DNA of 64,000 nucleotides, taken from contig CADCXD010000018.1 of assembly GCA_902806575.1 (NCBI GenBank), forward strand, positions 310,001 to 374,000, written 5' to 3'. The stretch comes from Jackrogersella multiformis. Its lineage: Eukaryota > Ascomycota > Sordariomycetes > Xylariales > Hypoxylaceae. The notes beneath the pieces were generated by a model. The model was given only the letters and a program-made list of their open reading frames with translations, had not been told where the DNA came from and did no database searches. Shown one piece after another: positions 28,001-40,286 of this stretch (position 1 is the stretch's first letter; every line of letters starts with the position of its first letter). A program made the position numbers and the translations under genes.

Positions 28001-29713
28001 ACTTGGTATTGAGGTGCTGGGAGCAGAGTTGAGGCAGGCTCCGGCTGGCTGCAAGATAGGGGCTTTTGAAGAATTGCGACATTCGTGTAGGGCATACCTA
28101 GATGTGAAGTGACATCTTTAACCCAATGTATCTATACCTAGAACCAATCTCTAGCTTACTATGTCGGAGCCGACATCTAGGATACGACGTAGATCGTAGA
28201 GAGATTTATCTGACCCCTTCATCGCTGTAGTTCATCCTCATTAGAGAAGGGCTATGGGAGAAATTAAACGAAGATATTGCCTCTACTACTGCCCCCCTTT
28301 TAAAGGATGTAGTTGAATAAGTGTTGATCATACTATGGGCCATTAGCTGAGAAGGATATAATAATCATGACCTTCAAGCTTGATAGCTATAGCTCTTTGA
28401 AATCCATTAAGTGCGTAGGTGGTTACGCGTTATACTACGCTTCTCCATCGACCGACGAAAATAATACTATTGTTAGGGTCTGACTCACATAAAGCACATA
28501 AAGTTATTATTAAACCCTCATAAGATGAGAAAGTTCATATTGATGTCACTCTTGTAATTCGTATATTAGGGGATGGTGTGTACTCGATCCAAAATTATAG
28601 GGGAAAGGAGAATCTATGTTGCTAATGCTAATGGTGATGGATATTAGTCACTTACCTACCTAAGTACCTAGGGTAGTTGTATCATTCAGGGGGGAATCAC
28701 AGATCCCAATGCTGCCTATTAGTCATTCGGTAGCAATATGAGGATGATACCGGCTCAAGAATATATTGGATAGATGTGAACACGATCGCGGCAGGGACTC
28801 ATGCCCATGCAAGGGGATTATACATAAACTACATACTCGAGCATCCTAGGTAGGGATTTCGTAGGGACCTCAACTTACGTATCAGGCGGGTAGGCTGCTA
28901 GCTATTGGACGTAGGTATTTTGTCCTTGCATAATCCTGCATCTGGACGTAACCTTAAGGGTCTTTTGTCTTAAGTTACCTAGGTGTGTAGTCTCAGTCAT
29001 GGAGTCTTGGAGTCTTGGAGTCGTAGAGTCTCTACATATGTATAGTAGAGATGTGTTCGTCAGCCTTGTGACTAGCATACATATCTAGTGTACACTAGGT
29101 ATCTGGGTGATCTCGGCATATGTAGTGTATACCTTATGACACAATAGTGTGGAAGGATGAATTCCTATAGGCGAGATGAATGAGCTGAGTATGACTCTGT
29201 ACAAACAATAGTTCGTAAGTCTGGATATCCTACTTTCGATTTGTAATACCGGTGTCGTAAGTTTCAATTAAGTACATACCCTGACTTAGACGTTAGATCT
29301 AATGTAATGTATACATTTGTATGTATGCATATATACACTAGTGATGAATATGTAGTGATAAAATATCTCGTGGTCTTTGAATGGGCTGATAGTTAAGGGC
29401 AGCTCAGGAGACGATTAGTTATCGGGCTACATAATTGCGTACTAGGTAACCGCGATGGTGATTTAGGTACGGGATATTCTAGGTACCTAGGTACCTAGGC
29501 TGGCCCACTGTGGAATGCTAGGGTCACGCTCCCGGCAAACGAGTCTGGCCCACATCAATCATCAACTGACGTCAAAGGATAGCTATTAGGTATTCCCCAC
29601 AGTCACAGCCCACCTGCATAACGAATGTTAAACCCATACCTTCCTAGATACCTCCAGTATTATTTTACCTGTATTATTTCTAAAGTTTCGTTAAACCTTA
29701 GTTACCTAGCCTG

Positions 29714-29770
29714 GTACCTAATACCTAATACCTGATACCTGATACCTAATACATAATACCTAATACCTAG
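29714..29770. repeat. degenerate TACCTAA/TACCTGA tandem array
   Basis: About seven consecutive units of TACCTAA or TACCTGA, ending in the palindrome ACCTAGGT. It is a local expansion of the CCTA-type motif that is scattered across the intergenic DNA of this window. Confidence 0.7.
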
Positions 29771-30215
29771 GTGGTTCCTAACTGATGTTCGATCACGGTC
29801 TTAGCAAAACTAAAACCTCCCCCAAAACATACCTACCTACATACTTACAACATCGTCCGACTTCCTGTCACCTGAACGAGCAAGAAAGGCAATAAAAGGA
29901 TCCAGCCTCAGCCTTCGAGAGCTGACGAGGTGCCGTTCTAGTGTAGTGTACGTGTCTGCGTATGCAATCGTTCAACCGTTCAATCGTGCAATCAATCGTG
30001 CACTCGGTTAGGTGTTCATACCATGATCGACTCTCGAATCCTAATCCTATTCGACAACCGTTGACGTCCCTTGACCTCCCATACGTCCAATACGTTCCCA
30101 GACCGCCACCCTGCATATTATAGTCCCGTATCCTTTGCCTACGCTTAAACTCATACTCCACTCCTCTAACCTAGTGTACACTACCTGCACTTACATACCT
30201 AGGTACCTACACTAT

Positions 30216-30240
30216 TACACTACACTACACTACACTACAC
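30216..30240. repeat. (TACAC)5 microsatellite
   Basis: Five perfect TACAC units about 230 bp upstream of the coiled-coil gene start. No function is evident. Confidence 0.8.
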
Positions 30241-30470
30241 TAGTGTACCTCTGCCCAGGTGGTGCCTCGACTCTCGAGGGCAAGTCAGGTAGCCAGCTGG
30301 CCAGTACCTAGGTAGCTTCGGACCTTAGGTAAACGAACCTAGATCACTAGTTCGCCCTTTGTAACCTTGAACCTGCAGTTCCGAGGTCTTCGCCTTACTT
30401 AGGTACCTTTATTTACTCCGAACAAGTCCAACCTTGCACCTTGCCTTGTTCTTTGTCGATTGTCGACGAC

Positions 30471-31750
30471 ATGGCCCCTGACCTCAATTCACTTCCACCA
30501 TCTTCTCCATCTTCTGCACGTCCACGAATTATGACCTCTTCAAACGGCAATGGAGACTCCGCTATCCGTGGCGAGTCCGCATCGCCATCCCCTCGGTCAG
30601 CATCTACTTCATTGCAAGCTGCCGCCACTATGAATGCCGGCCTTCAGCATGAACCTATGCGACGTAAGTCTCCTCTGGTCCTCTAACTTCTACAAATTTA
30701 CATTTATAAGTCTACTTCTACAAGCCTATCGTCACCTACTTACATACCTCTCTCTCACAGGCTCCTCCAGCAGCTCTCTTTCACGGCATCGACAGTCACC
30801 ACAGATGGGCCGACGACGCTCTACCGTCCTCATGAACCTACAACTTAACGACCCTTCTGTCCCCGGCCCAGGCGAAATGGTTGCAGAGGGGTCGAGCAGC
30901 GGATATGCCATAGCTAGCCCTCAACTTTCGGCCACGTCCCCTCTCATCGGCGGAGGCGATCCTCATCACAACAGGGCACCAAGTCTAGGAGAGTTACACC
31001 AAGAGCTTGAGGCAGAACAAGAAGCACAAGTAGTATGGTATACGTATTATTCTTGGGTGACTTCAGATAGCTAATTTGTGAATTGTGTTAGAACCGACTT
31101 TTACAGATGATCCGCCAGCAGCAACTTCAACTGCAACAACTCCAGGCGGCACAGGGTCAAAGCCAAATAAGTGTTGCTGCTGAAGATGCGACCCCGACTT
31201 CGGAGAGATCCATTTCTGCGACGCTTCCTAACCCGGTCGCCCAACCACCATTCCCTGCGGCGTCGACTTCGGTTCCCCGTTCGCCAGTCTTGTCGCATCC
31301 CCGTTCTTCCTTCGATATGGCACGCGACGCCCTTCACCGCAGGTCAAGAACACCAAGTCGCGGAGCCCCTTCTCCTAGAATGAGATCCACGTCCATCAGC
31401 GGGGAGGTCGGGGAGCCGCATCTTTCCGGAGTTCGCGACGAGAGCGCCTACTACCAGGCCGAGACCCAATCTTTGGTCCGCGAAAACCAGATGTTACGCC
31501 ATAGAATCCGGGAGCTAGGTTAGATTACCCTAATATCATATGATGGCAACCTGCTTACTTGTGTACAGAACGTCAACTAAGCGATGCCCATGCCAATACG
31601 GGGTTAACACGGGAACCAGCCCACCATTCTCAACTCACACAATCTACCTCGATGTCCGAGGAAGAGGGCGCAGCAGTTTCATCCGCTGCTACCACGGCTG
31701 CTAGCACGGCGCAACCCGTTGCGGTTTCGGAGACCTCTAAGGATGAATGA
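30471..31750 (+). CDS. coiled-coil, Ser/Pro-rich protein, unknown function
   Basis: Four exons join in frame: 30471-30663, 30761-31032, 31092-31518 and 31569-31750, giving 357 aa. Donors are GTAAGT, GTATGG and GTTAGA; acceptors are CACAG, GTTAG and TACAG. The protein begins MAPDLNSLPPSSPSSARPR and has a Ser-rich first third. A first glutamine-rich coiled coil follows (GELHQELEAEQEAQVNRLLQ, then a run of Q/L-rich heptads); the intron at 31033 falls inside it. A second heptad segment (AETQSLVRENQMLRHRIREL, then ERQLSDAHA) spans the last intron, which supports that join. The C terminus is Ala/Ser/Thr-rich and ends ETSKDE. There is no catalytic domain, signal peptide or membrane segment. It looks like a conserved but unnamed fungal coiled-coil adaptor, and I cannot assign a role. 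Confidence 0.85.
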
Positions 31751-32937
31751 GGGGGGTTTGGTCTCTGGTCTGTGAATTACAGATATAGTCTTCAGGCGTT
31801 TGGCTGCTTGACTCGCCACAAACGGACGAGTGGGGTTTATGTTTTCTTTTGATCAAAGTTTCTCGGCGTTAGTGGGAGGTCTGGTAAGGACACCGGAGAA
31901 GGGACACGGTTTGGCGAAACTGGGCATACGGTAACTGTTTCCGGTATTGTCCCTCGATGCATCTTAAGCCTCTATTAGTCTTAACAATTTCCTTATCCTC
32001 TAGGCGGGGTCTCAGAAAGCATATGTCTCCCTACAACTCATAGAGCCCTGATAATATTGTGATGCGAATCACGGGAATTCGTCAACTACGGATAGCCAGA
32101 CTACATACGACCGTATCAACTTATATGATGCGCTATGGGACGAGGTAGCATGTGATTTGTTTACTCGGATTATAGCATGGCTTGTGACCGGCAGTCTTGG
32201 GAGTTTTCGTATAAGACTAGACTAGGTGTTAAGTTCCTTTGATAATACAACACGTGCTAGCAATATAGGTATATATATAATTCAGGTATTGTTATTAAGG
32301 AGATTCCGATTCAGAAGGATATAAATGGTAAGGATCTCGTTCGAGTATATAATATAATACGGGTTATTAGAACTAAGTATACCTAAGGAGTTCTTGTACT
32401 ACTAATTGTAGTCTTTTATATATTGGTTATGAACTGATGATATTAGAATTAGGGGGTTTGGTAGGAAGAGATGTTCACGATGTGTTACTCATTAGTAGCA
32501 AGAGTAGGCATAGAATATATGCATTATCATATGAATTATTACTTAATGGTTAGATGGTGTAAATATTACCTACCTCTCTAGATATTAAATATATACTGCA
32601 TAGTATACTTAGACTGTGTAGATAAATACCTACCCCTAATCTATACCAATACCTCCTACCTAATATCTAAACGTTATACAAAAGCGGGATCCATTGCAAG
32701 GAAATCCTCGCTAATAATGCTCCAGCGATGCGAGCCGATAAGATCTCCGGTCTTAGGATATGATATCATTCTCCAATATGTACCTACCTAAATTTAATAC
32801 ATATTATTCCCCAACGTCACCCTTTATTAACTAATAACCTGGTACTAGGTAGCTAAAGTTAAAGCTTCTTTTCCCCAATTCCAACCCAAACACCCCAACC
32901 CAGCTCAACTCCGCTCAGCTCAGTCATCCGAACGAAG
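31751..32937. other. intergenic, no gene seen
   Basis: This holds the 3' flank of the coiled-coil gene and the promoter of the flavoprotein gene. Composition becomes AT-rich between about 32220 and 32850 but is not RIP-like. No frame or RNA gene is supportable. Confidence 0.6.
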
Positions 32938-34481
32938 ATGCTCGCCAGGACGGCGAAATTCCAGCCGGGTGCTGGCATGCATTGTTTGGCAGCGCGGTCG
33001 TTCTCGGGAACGGCGCCGGCTAGGGTGGATTTCACTCATGTGGTAAGTTTGGTACTGTTGCTTGTTTGGTTACATCGCGATGGGAGATATGTCTTATGTA
33101 TTTACCTTTTGTACAGGTGTATGTGTAAATGGGTGTAAACGCACTTGACTTGACTTGGTGTATTCACATATAAGCATTGGATGCACACACATACACACAC
33201 ACACACACACACAAGCACAAATACTCCAAACCCAGACCTTGACAACTCACAGGCCCCCCCGCACCCCAGGTCATAGGCGGCGGCGTCGTCGGCCTCGCCA
33301 TCGCCCGGGCCCTCGCCCTGCACAACACCTCCTCCTCCTCCACCCTCCTCCTAGAACAGCACGCGCACCTCGGCACGGAGACCTCCTCGCGCAACAGCGA
33401 GGTCATCCACGCGGGTCTCTACTACCCCCCCTCGTCCCTGAAAGCGCAGCTCTGCGTGCGCGGCCGCTCCGCGCTGTACGGCTTCTGCGCCGCGCGCCGC
33501 GTCCCGCACGCCCGCGTCGGCAAGTGGGTGGTGGCGCAAGACGCCTCGCAGCTGGCGGTCCTGGAGCGCATGCGCGCGCTCGGCGCCGAGCTCGGCGTGC
33601 CGACGCGCTGGGTGGGGCGCGAGGAGGCGCGCGCTAAGGAGCCGGGTGTGCGCGCCGAGGCCGGCGTGCTGGAGAGCCCCGAGACGGGCATCGTGGACTC
33701 GCACGCGCTGATGGTGGCGCTGCGCGGCGAGTTCGAGGACGCGGGGGGCGTGGTCGCGGTGGGCGCTAGGGTCGTGGGCGCGCGGCCTTTGGACGCCGCC
33801 CGACCCGGCAGCCGCGGCTGGGCCCTAACCGTGCTCGACGCCGCGTCCGGCAGCACGTCGGCCGTCACGGCCGCCACGCTGACCAACAGCGCGGGCCTCG
33901 GCGCCGCCGCCATCCACAACATGATCGCGCCGCGCGCGCGACACAAGCAGCTCCACTACGCCAAGGGCAACTACTTCAGCTACGCGGCCGCCGCCCCCAA
34001 GGTGTCGCGGCTGATCTACCCCGCGGCGGCCCCCGGCGCCGCCGGCCTCGGCACCCATCTAACGCTCGACCTCGCCGGGCGCGTGCGCTTCGGCCCCGAC
34101 GTCGAGTGGGTGGCCTCGCCCGCGGACCTGGCCCCGTCCGCCGCGCGCCTGCCCGCCGCCGCGCACGAGATCCGCAAGTACCTCCCGGGCGTCGACGCCG
34201 GCGCGCTGGCGCCCGACTACGCGGGCGTGCGGCCGAAGCTGCGGCCCGCGCCGGAGGAAGGAGGCGGGGAGAAGGGGTTCGTGGATTTTTACATCCGCAG
34301 GGAGCACGGGTACGACGGCTGGGTCAACCTGCTGGGGATCGAGAGCCCCGGGCTGACGAGCAGCCTGGCGATCGCCGACTTGGTCAGGAATATGCTGTGC
34401 GGGAGTCGGGGGGTGGAGGGGTCGCTGGCGATGGGGGAAGGAGAGGATAGGACGGCAGGAGGAAGTAGAGTGGATGGATAG
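32938..34481 (+). CDS. L-2-hydroxyglutarate dehydrogenase-like FAD oxidoreductase, mitochondrial
   Basis: Two exons, 32938-33042 and 33270-34481, give 438 aa. The enzyme family oxidises L-2-hydroxyglutarate, a by-product of malate dehydrogenase, to 2-oxoglutarate using FAD. The first exon encodes a basic N terminus (MLARTAKF...) consistent with a mitochondrial presequence, ending in VDFTHV. The splice joins this to VIGGGVVGLAIARALA, an intact FAD-binding Rossmann GxGxxG motif, which supports the acceptor at 33269. Further family features are SSRNSEVIHAGLYYP, the ESPETGIVDSHALM segment, a KGNYFSY motif, and a C-terminal region with HGYDGWVNLLGIESPGLTSS. Length is typical. Exon 2 is extremely GC-rich, with nearly every third position G or C, which produces several long shadow frames. 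A related amine or glycerol-3-phosphate oxidase is less likely. Confidence 0.9.
33193..33213. repeat. (AC)n microsatellite in flavoprotein intron
   Basis: An uninterrupted AC dinucleotide run of about 21 nt in the 227-nt intron (33043-33269), preceded by a shorter CACACACATA tract. Confidence 0.9.
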
Positions 34482-35747
34482 CTACCTAGGTAAGGATTGG
34501 GTTGGCACGTACGGATCAAGTAGATAGATAGATACTCGTCTAAGCATTGCTTGCTCGACGAATACCACACCAGCGATTTAGACAAGGTGGCTATTGGGTA
34601 AGACAAGAGAAGACAAAACAAGACAGGACAGGGCACCCAACCCAATCCCATCCCATCCCATCCAATCCAACGCATTACAACCAGACATGCAATGCAATGC
34701 AAAGAACCAAAGCCGGCCCACGCCCGGCGTTCTGGCGTTCTGGAGCTCTGCAGGTGCACATCTGGCGCGTTGGCAGGTGGTGGTGTATATAGTAGCAGTC
34801 CGAGACCCGCAAAGCAATGCAATACTGACTATGCAATGATAATAGAGCCGTTGCTTCTACCCAGCGTACCTACCTAGGTAGGGAAAGAATCATAACTACC
34901 TACCTAACATGTAGGTAGGTACTTTCTGTGTCGGCGCGGGTCTCAGTGAATAGAATCCATATCGGCGTAAGCGGGCTAAACAGGTGTAGGTGGGAGGAGC
35001 TGTATGTAAATCCTTACGTACCTAAAACGGGTTGTTGTCGAGGCGAGTAGAAAGATGATACTAACAAAAAAAAAAAAAAAAGACGAAACAGAAGGTGGAA
35101 ATGCTGATCAGGCCGACTACCAGTAAACAAACCACAGGGCAAAGAAGAGGAACGGGAGGGGATAAATAGGGGATAAGGGGGGGCGCCGACAGCTTCGTCC
35201 ATTACGGATGGGACACGCATGCCGTACGGTCCACATAACATGACCCCTAACGAAAAATTAGGGGGGAAAAAGTCACTGCACTTATTATTGGGTGAATAGT
35301 ACCTATGTACATGGGATTCGGATTCGGTGGTGTCAGGTAATGCAAGCCTGAGACTCGATGCTTCAGCCATCCGATTCATGTTTTCTCTTCTCTCTCTCGC
35401 TCGCACACTCTCACACTCTCTTCTACTGTTTCACTCTCTCCTCTTCGCGAAACTCCAATAGCGAAACGACTTTTTGTGGGGACCGCAAAGTCGAGGAATA
35501 AAATCTAATCCCGCCCCCCGATCGAATAGGAGTTCGCCGGTCCTTGGTAGAAGACGAACACACAAGAGATAATAAGTCATGGCGTCCCGGACGGGAGAAA
35601 AAAAAATGTAGACGCGCGAATAAAAAAAAAAAATTAAAAAAAACGCCAATGCCACCCCTTATGCACCTATGATTATAAAACACCTCAACGCCGGTCAAAA
35701 GCCTCTCGTGGAAAGGCACCAGTTCATAGCTTACAGGAGATCGGTAC
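34482..35747. other. convergent intergenic region, no gene seen
   Basis: The region lies between the 3' ends of the flavoprotein gene (+) and the DUF2415 gene (-). It contains CCATCCCATCC-type short repeats near 34645-34670, TACCTAGGTA near 34869, an A16-type homopolymer near 35066 and A-rich runs near 35601-35642. Frames here are low complexity and unsupported. Confidence 0.6.
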
Positions 35748-38428
35748 TTAACGAAGCTCGAGAATGGGAAACACCTTTCTGCTCTGCATATTGACATGAA
35801 GTTCATATATGCCATCCTCGGCCGCGGCATATCTAATATCGACCTAGTCAGCCCCGCGTATTCGCATTCCAGCAATATGACGGTTTCACTTACAATGTTC
35901 GACCGTCCTCGCTCCACGTCAGACCTGCGGTGTCGTCCGGATTCTGCTGATGCTCACGGCTACCCGTCCTGATCCTGGTGAATAGGGAGTCATTAGCCCA
36001 TACATCGGTGATCACGGGGATACCTCGACGAGGTCTGATAGACTCGGTTCGAGAGTTATCCAGGCCGGTACGGTCGTTTGGGTATGCCAGATTCTCTACG
36101 TCGGTCCACGCCGAACTAAAACGACCAGCAAACCACGGAGAAGAAGCTCGATCGCGCGACGCCGCCGCATTTTCAATGCTGGTATCGTTGTCTTGGCCTT
36201 GCGTTCGGTTGGCCATCAGCTGCGAAATGTTATCGACGTTCTGAGCTAGCGAGTGCATGATGGACGCGCTTCTTCGCCTTTCTCGCCCCGTGGGAACAGC
36301 TCTCCCGTGGTCTTGTTCGGGTGGCGTCTGACTGGTACCGGAACGATGTTGGTCACGCATTCGCTCTCGTTCTAGGATCCGCGTCATCGCCTCGCTCTGG
36401 AATTCATTAGAATTAGTTCTGCGGTACATTCTTGGCTGTATGGTGGTTATTGGGGTTGGGGATGCCATATCATTGGTTATCAGCGCCCTCCAGGCATCAT
36501 CCATAGTGAAGCTTGGGGTCACGGTCGACGTGTCATCTTCTGTTTGGGATTCGGATTCGGATTGGGACTGAGCATCTGAACTTACTCGCTCGGTCAAGGC
36601 TGGAGATCTCCATGCTGCACTTCTCTCAGCAGCCCTTTGGCTCCGGTGTTCCGCAAGCCTCTGGTCCGGCTGTTCACCTCGATCGCGGGTTTCTCGCCGC
36701 CGACGGTCACTCTGGAACGCCTCTAAAACTGCAACCTCGTCGGCGCTAAAGGGTTGGTTGAGTCGCGCCGCGCTAGAAGATTCCGGGTTCGGCAAGGGTC
36801 GATCGGACATGGCCCGACCCCAGCGTTCGAGCAGCGATATAGACCTCTCGGCGTGGCGCTCGCCTTCCGTGTTACGTTCGCTTTCCTCGTTGCGCGGGTC
36901 GAGTAGACGTGGGTCGATCGTGCTGCTATTGCTGTCGTTAAGCGAGTAATGATTGAAGCCTTCATGGCTACTTAGAGATATTATTTGTCGTCGATTGAAG
37001 TTAGTACGCGCGTCCGCTACTCCGATCCGCCCTCGATGTTCCGACCACGCTAGAAGGTCGTATGGTCCTGGAGAAAAGGCCATGTCTCTCACAGCACCAG
37101 ACTCTGTAGGGGCTCGGTCGGAATTGAAGTATGTGACCAAGGGGTCAGAGTCGGGGTTCTTAAGAGCAACAGCGTCGAAAATGGAGATCGTGCCATACTG
37201 AGTGCCCACGGCCAGATACTTCCCGGAAGGAGAGAAGCAAACTGCGAAGCTGCCTCTGCAGTCCGACGTATCTTTGTCCCATGGGCCCTTGAGTCGTATT
37301 CTTGGCAGCGATGCCCATTTGTAGGACTGTCGAGAGACGCCGTGGTAGTGCTGAGTAAAGGACCGTCGCATGTGTACGTAGAGGTAGGGGTCGTCGCAGA
37401 TGGCGATTAGGAGAGATCCATCGGGGGATATGACGCCGCGGTTAACACAGTCGGGATACTCTAGCACGTCCTTATGTAAGTCAGGCTCGTAGAGTCCTAT
37501 GACAGTAATAGTCTTGTCGTTGTTGGCCACGATAGCTACCGACGAGTCGTACTGCCCTGACGTTGCCGCACCCGTACCCTTAGATGGATGCCATATGGTT
37601 ATGCAATTGACGCGTTCGGTGCCGACCTTGTAACTTGAAGCAGACCAAGTCTTGTTAGAACCATTAATTCGCTCGACGACGGTAAGCATGTCCCGCTGGA
37701 GCTGATACATGGGACCTTCGGCCATGTTAGAGGACTCCATCGAATTCAGCCTCGACCGAAAATCTCTACTAAGGGTATCGGCCTGTGCATCACTGCTCCC
37801 CGATTCTCGGATGACAACCAGCTCTCCATTTTCACCGCCGCAACAGATCCAGCCCTGGCTAGCGATCAAACAACGGGGGTGAAAGCTGATCACCTTGATG
37901 GTCTCGCACTCTCGAGTCGAGGTATCAAGTCGTTGGATATGGGTATTGTTTACGCCTGCGGGAAAGTAGAGGATATGTTGTCGCTCGGCACTAAGCAATG
38001 ATCGAAGCTGCCAGTGACTAGATATGAGACGGAGAGGTTAGCTTGCGCGAAAAGATACCTGGGTAGATACCAAGGTAGGTAGACACCAAGGTAGGTAGAT
38101 ACCAAGGTAAGGAGATATATAGGTAGCGAAGTGGGCAGGCAAGGAGATATACAGGTAGCAAAGTGGGCAGGTATGTTGATATGTAGATATAGATAGGGAT
38201 GTAGGGGTATAGGGAGCTGAGGTAGTAGGTGATGGTGGCAATAGTAGTAGTAGGTAGATAGATTGCGAGACTGACATTGGCGAAACGCTACTCCGATAAT
38301 GTTTGCGACCTTCTTGAAGTAGCAAGTTGTTGGTAGGCCAAAGACTAGAGGTCGATGGTCAATCAGCGGGGTCTTCCCATTTAGACGCGCATCAAGAAAT
38401 CCTACCTGGCCTCCTCGTCTCTAGGCAT
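35748..38428 (-). CDS. WD-repeat protein with DUF2415 domain
   Basis: Four exons: 38406-38428, 38276-38344, 35894-38017 and 35748-35832, giving 766 aa; every junction is phase-consistent. Exons 1-2 restore an N terminus reading MPRDEEASLWPTNNLLLQEG, then a KHYRSSVSPI segment that leads into HWQLRSLL. Stopping at the large exon alone would lose this and the C-terminal YAAAEDGIYELHVN segment, which completes the last WD-like blade. The N-terminal half is a beta-propeller (CCGGENGELVVI, AVCFSPSGKYLAVGTQYGTI). The segment YDLLAWSEHRGRIGVADART, continuing to the IISL end, matches my recollection of DUF2415. The second half is a Ser/Arg/Glu-rich disordered region before the final short WD segment. 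Function is unknown; propellers usually scaffold protein complexes. Introns use GTAGGA, GTCAGT and GTAAGT donors; the first two exons are less certain than the rest. Confidence 0.85.
38057..38166. repeat. tandem repeats inside DUF2415-gene intron 2
   Basis: About three copies of an AAGGTAGGTAGAYACC-like unit are followed by two copies of a longer unit (GGAGATATAYAGGTAGCRAA plus GTGGGCAGG). They fill much of the 258-nt intron at 38018-38275 and explain why it is longer than the usual 50-100 nt. Confidence 0.75.
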
Positions 38429-40286
38429 TTTGCCAATGGAGGATGTCGATACCGAAATCAAGTCGCATCGATCATAGGAAGCGCGTCGGAAGAAGGTCAA
38501 GTGACACGTCGGGAAGATGCGCCGATCGTAGATATTTCGGTCGTGATAGTGGTAGTAGTAGTAGTAGTAGTAGTAATGGTCGGCGAGTAGATTCGGTATG
38601 CTGGGATGGTTGAAGCCGAAGTGATAATCGCAGTCAATAATCACTCCAGCGACGGCGGTGCAGCGGTGCGGCGGTGCGGCGATGGAAATAGTCCAAGGTA
38701 GATTGATGTAGAAATTAGTTACAAACTGTCAACATAGCCACCTCAAAGAGTGCAATTTGAATCTGTTGTTGTACTGCGAATCACGAATGCGGGCCGATAT
38801 TTGTTCTGGTTAGTGTTAGATGGCGATAGGCAGAATGAAATTATTATTTTTTGTGTTCACTGAGACAATGAAAAGACAAAGGTCAAAAAAGTCCCTTAGG
38901 AAGGCTCTCCTCAGATGACGTTCAGATTCGCACCAAGCAGCAACCAGCAGCAACAGAGGTAGCAACCACCGACAATCACTATGGGTACGGGGCAACCACC
39001 TGCACCTCGCATCCACCTTAACGTTGATCGCTAGGTTAAGAGGTAGGTACCTACATAGGTAGGATCCAGTTCAGGCGTACAAGGTACCGTGATATGTATG
39101 GTGGGTACCACCAATGTAAACGTACAAGGTACAATACCTGAGGTGTCTTCCTAAGGTCGCTTCCTAAGGCCTCGAGGTTGAAGAATCTTAAGTGTGGATG
39201 GAAAGTGTTACGGCTCAGCAATGAACCATTGGCGGACGTATGAACTATATACATAGGCAGCAGGAGTATGGCACTGCGGTTTAAGTCTACCTAGGTAGGT
39301 ACCTAAAGGAAAGGTTTCATTTTGGTTCAAGCTAATACCTAACTAGACGTATCTCTGGTGATGCCATTTCGAACTTGAATTAACCGGATACCATGGGAGA
39401 GGGAGCTGACATCATCGCAATCTTTGAAATGCAAATATCATCCAAGGGTAACTAAGACAATCTCTAACTTGGATGAATTTAAATATTCTATATAATCCTT
39501 AGTATACCTAGGTAGTTATTGATCACCTTAGGCACATAGGTAAGTGGAAAATATATTATTCTTCAAGTCGTCTACAAACATTAGTAAGGAATAAATTGTA
39601 ACGTTGAACCTATTAGATGTTATGGATTTGCTACCAATCAGTCATGGTTAACGATTGTGCAATGTGCATGCCTCGTAGGTAACCTACTGTATCTGGAAAG
39701 GTCTACCAATCGAACGGCTCAAAAGGGTCTTAAAATTCTAGAATATAGGTACTTAGGTACATACCCTATGTAGGTGCTTACATATGTACCTAGATGAATA
39801 AGCTAGGTGCCTAGTGTAGGTACCTATGTATCGTACCTTACCTAAGCGCGGCTCCTTGTCGTCCGGCGTGCGGAGGTACGTACCTACTAGGAAGTGGTAG
39901 GCGGGGCAGGTGGGACAGAGGGGTTAGTGGTTACCTAGGTGGTTAGTGGTTAATAGTAGTGCACGCCACCTAAATTTTTTTCAAATACAAATTTTTATTG
40001 GACCCGATATTGCCGAGTTATACCGCCCTTCGGGAAGCTCTGAGAAGAAATCTAGTTCCTTCCTCGTCGCCGCAGAAATTTTATAGTACCTGCCTAGGTA
40101 CCTATCTAATCCGTCTTAACCCATCTCCCATCTCCGCCAATTCGCCTTCCTTCTCTCCCCATACATAACCAAGACATCGCCGAGTCACCTGTACATTACC
40201 AACTTCCTCTTCCTCTTCTTTCATTCCAATTCTTCCTTTAAATCTCTATACCCTCGCCGTGGTCATTCTTTGCCACTGCCGTTAAC
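38429..40286. other. divergent promoter region (DUF2415 gene / Hsp70)
   Basis: A 1.86-kb region between two divergent genes. It contains a (GTA)8 microsatellite at 38552-38575, a GGTGCGGCGGTGCGGC repeat near 38655-38685, and many CCTA/TAGG palindromes near 39043-39060, 39291-39305 and 39720-39840. A heat-shock element is listed separately. The last 200 bp before the Hsp70 ATG are pyrimidine-rich (CCTTCCTTCTCTCC, CTCTTCCTCTTC), as is common for fungal core promoters. No additional gene is supported. Confidence 0.6.
40029..40046 (+). promoter_or_regulatory. heat-shock element upstream of mitochondrial Hsp70
   Basis: The string TTCGGGAAGCTCTGAGAA reads as four alternating Hsf1 pentamers: TTC-gg-GAA-gc-TCT-ga-GAA, with a single mismatch (TCT for TTC) and exact 2-nt spacing. 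It lies about 240 bp upstream of the Hsp70 ATG, a usual position. Further TTC/GAA-like triplets follow (AGAAGAAA, GTTCCTTCC). Heat induction is expected for this gene family; binding here is inferred. Confidence 0.65.

Larger units (their letters stand above)
22034..30470. other. 8.4-kb gene-poor region
   Basis: Composition is ordinary, but I find no ORF with recognisable domains or a convincing splice-linked chain. The left end holds the PH-gene promoter and 5' UTR and the right end the promoter of the coiled-coil gene. The rest is dense with (CCTA)n/(TAGG)n tracts and TACCTAGGTA palindromes (for example near 22931, 24531, 26093, 27127, 29482), plus small direct repeats such as three AGGATGTC units near 23023-23040 and three GAGTCTTG-like units near 29000-29025. 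The best coding-like patch is 27650-28112, where frames of 130 aa (+) and 144 aa (-) overlap, but neither shows a motif. A non-coding transcript or a fast-evolving small protein cannot be excluded. Confidence 0.55.

Noticed and set aside
33155..34450. Several long frames on both strands over the flavoprotein exon
   Set aside because: They are Arg/Ala/Pro-rich shadows caused by extreme GC3; only the frame with the Rossmann motif is protein-like.
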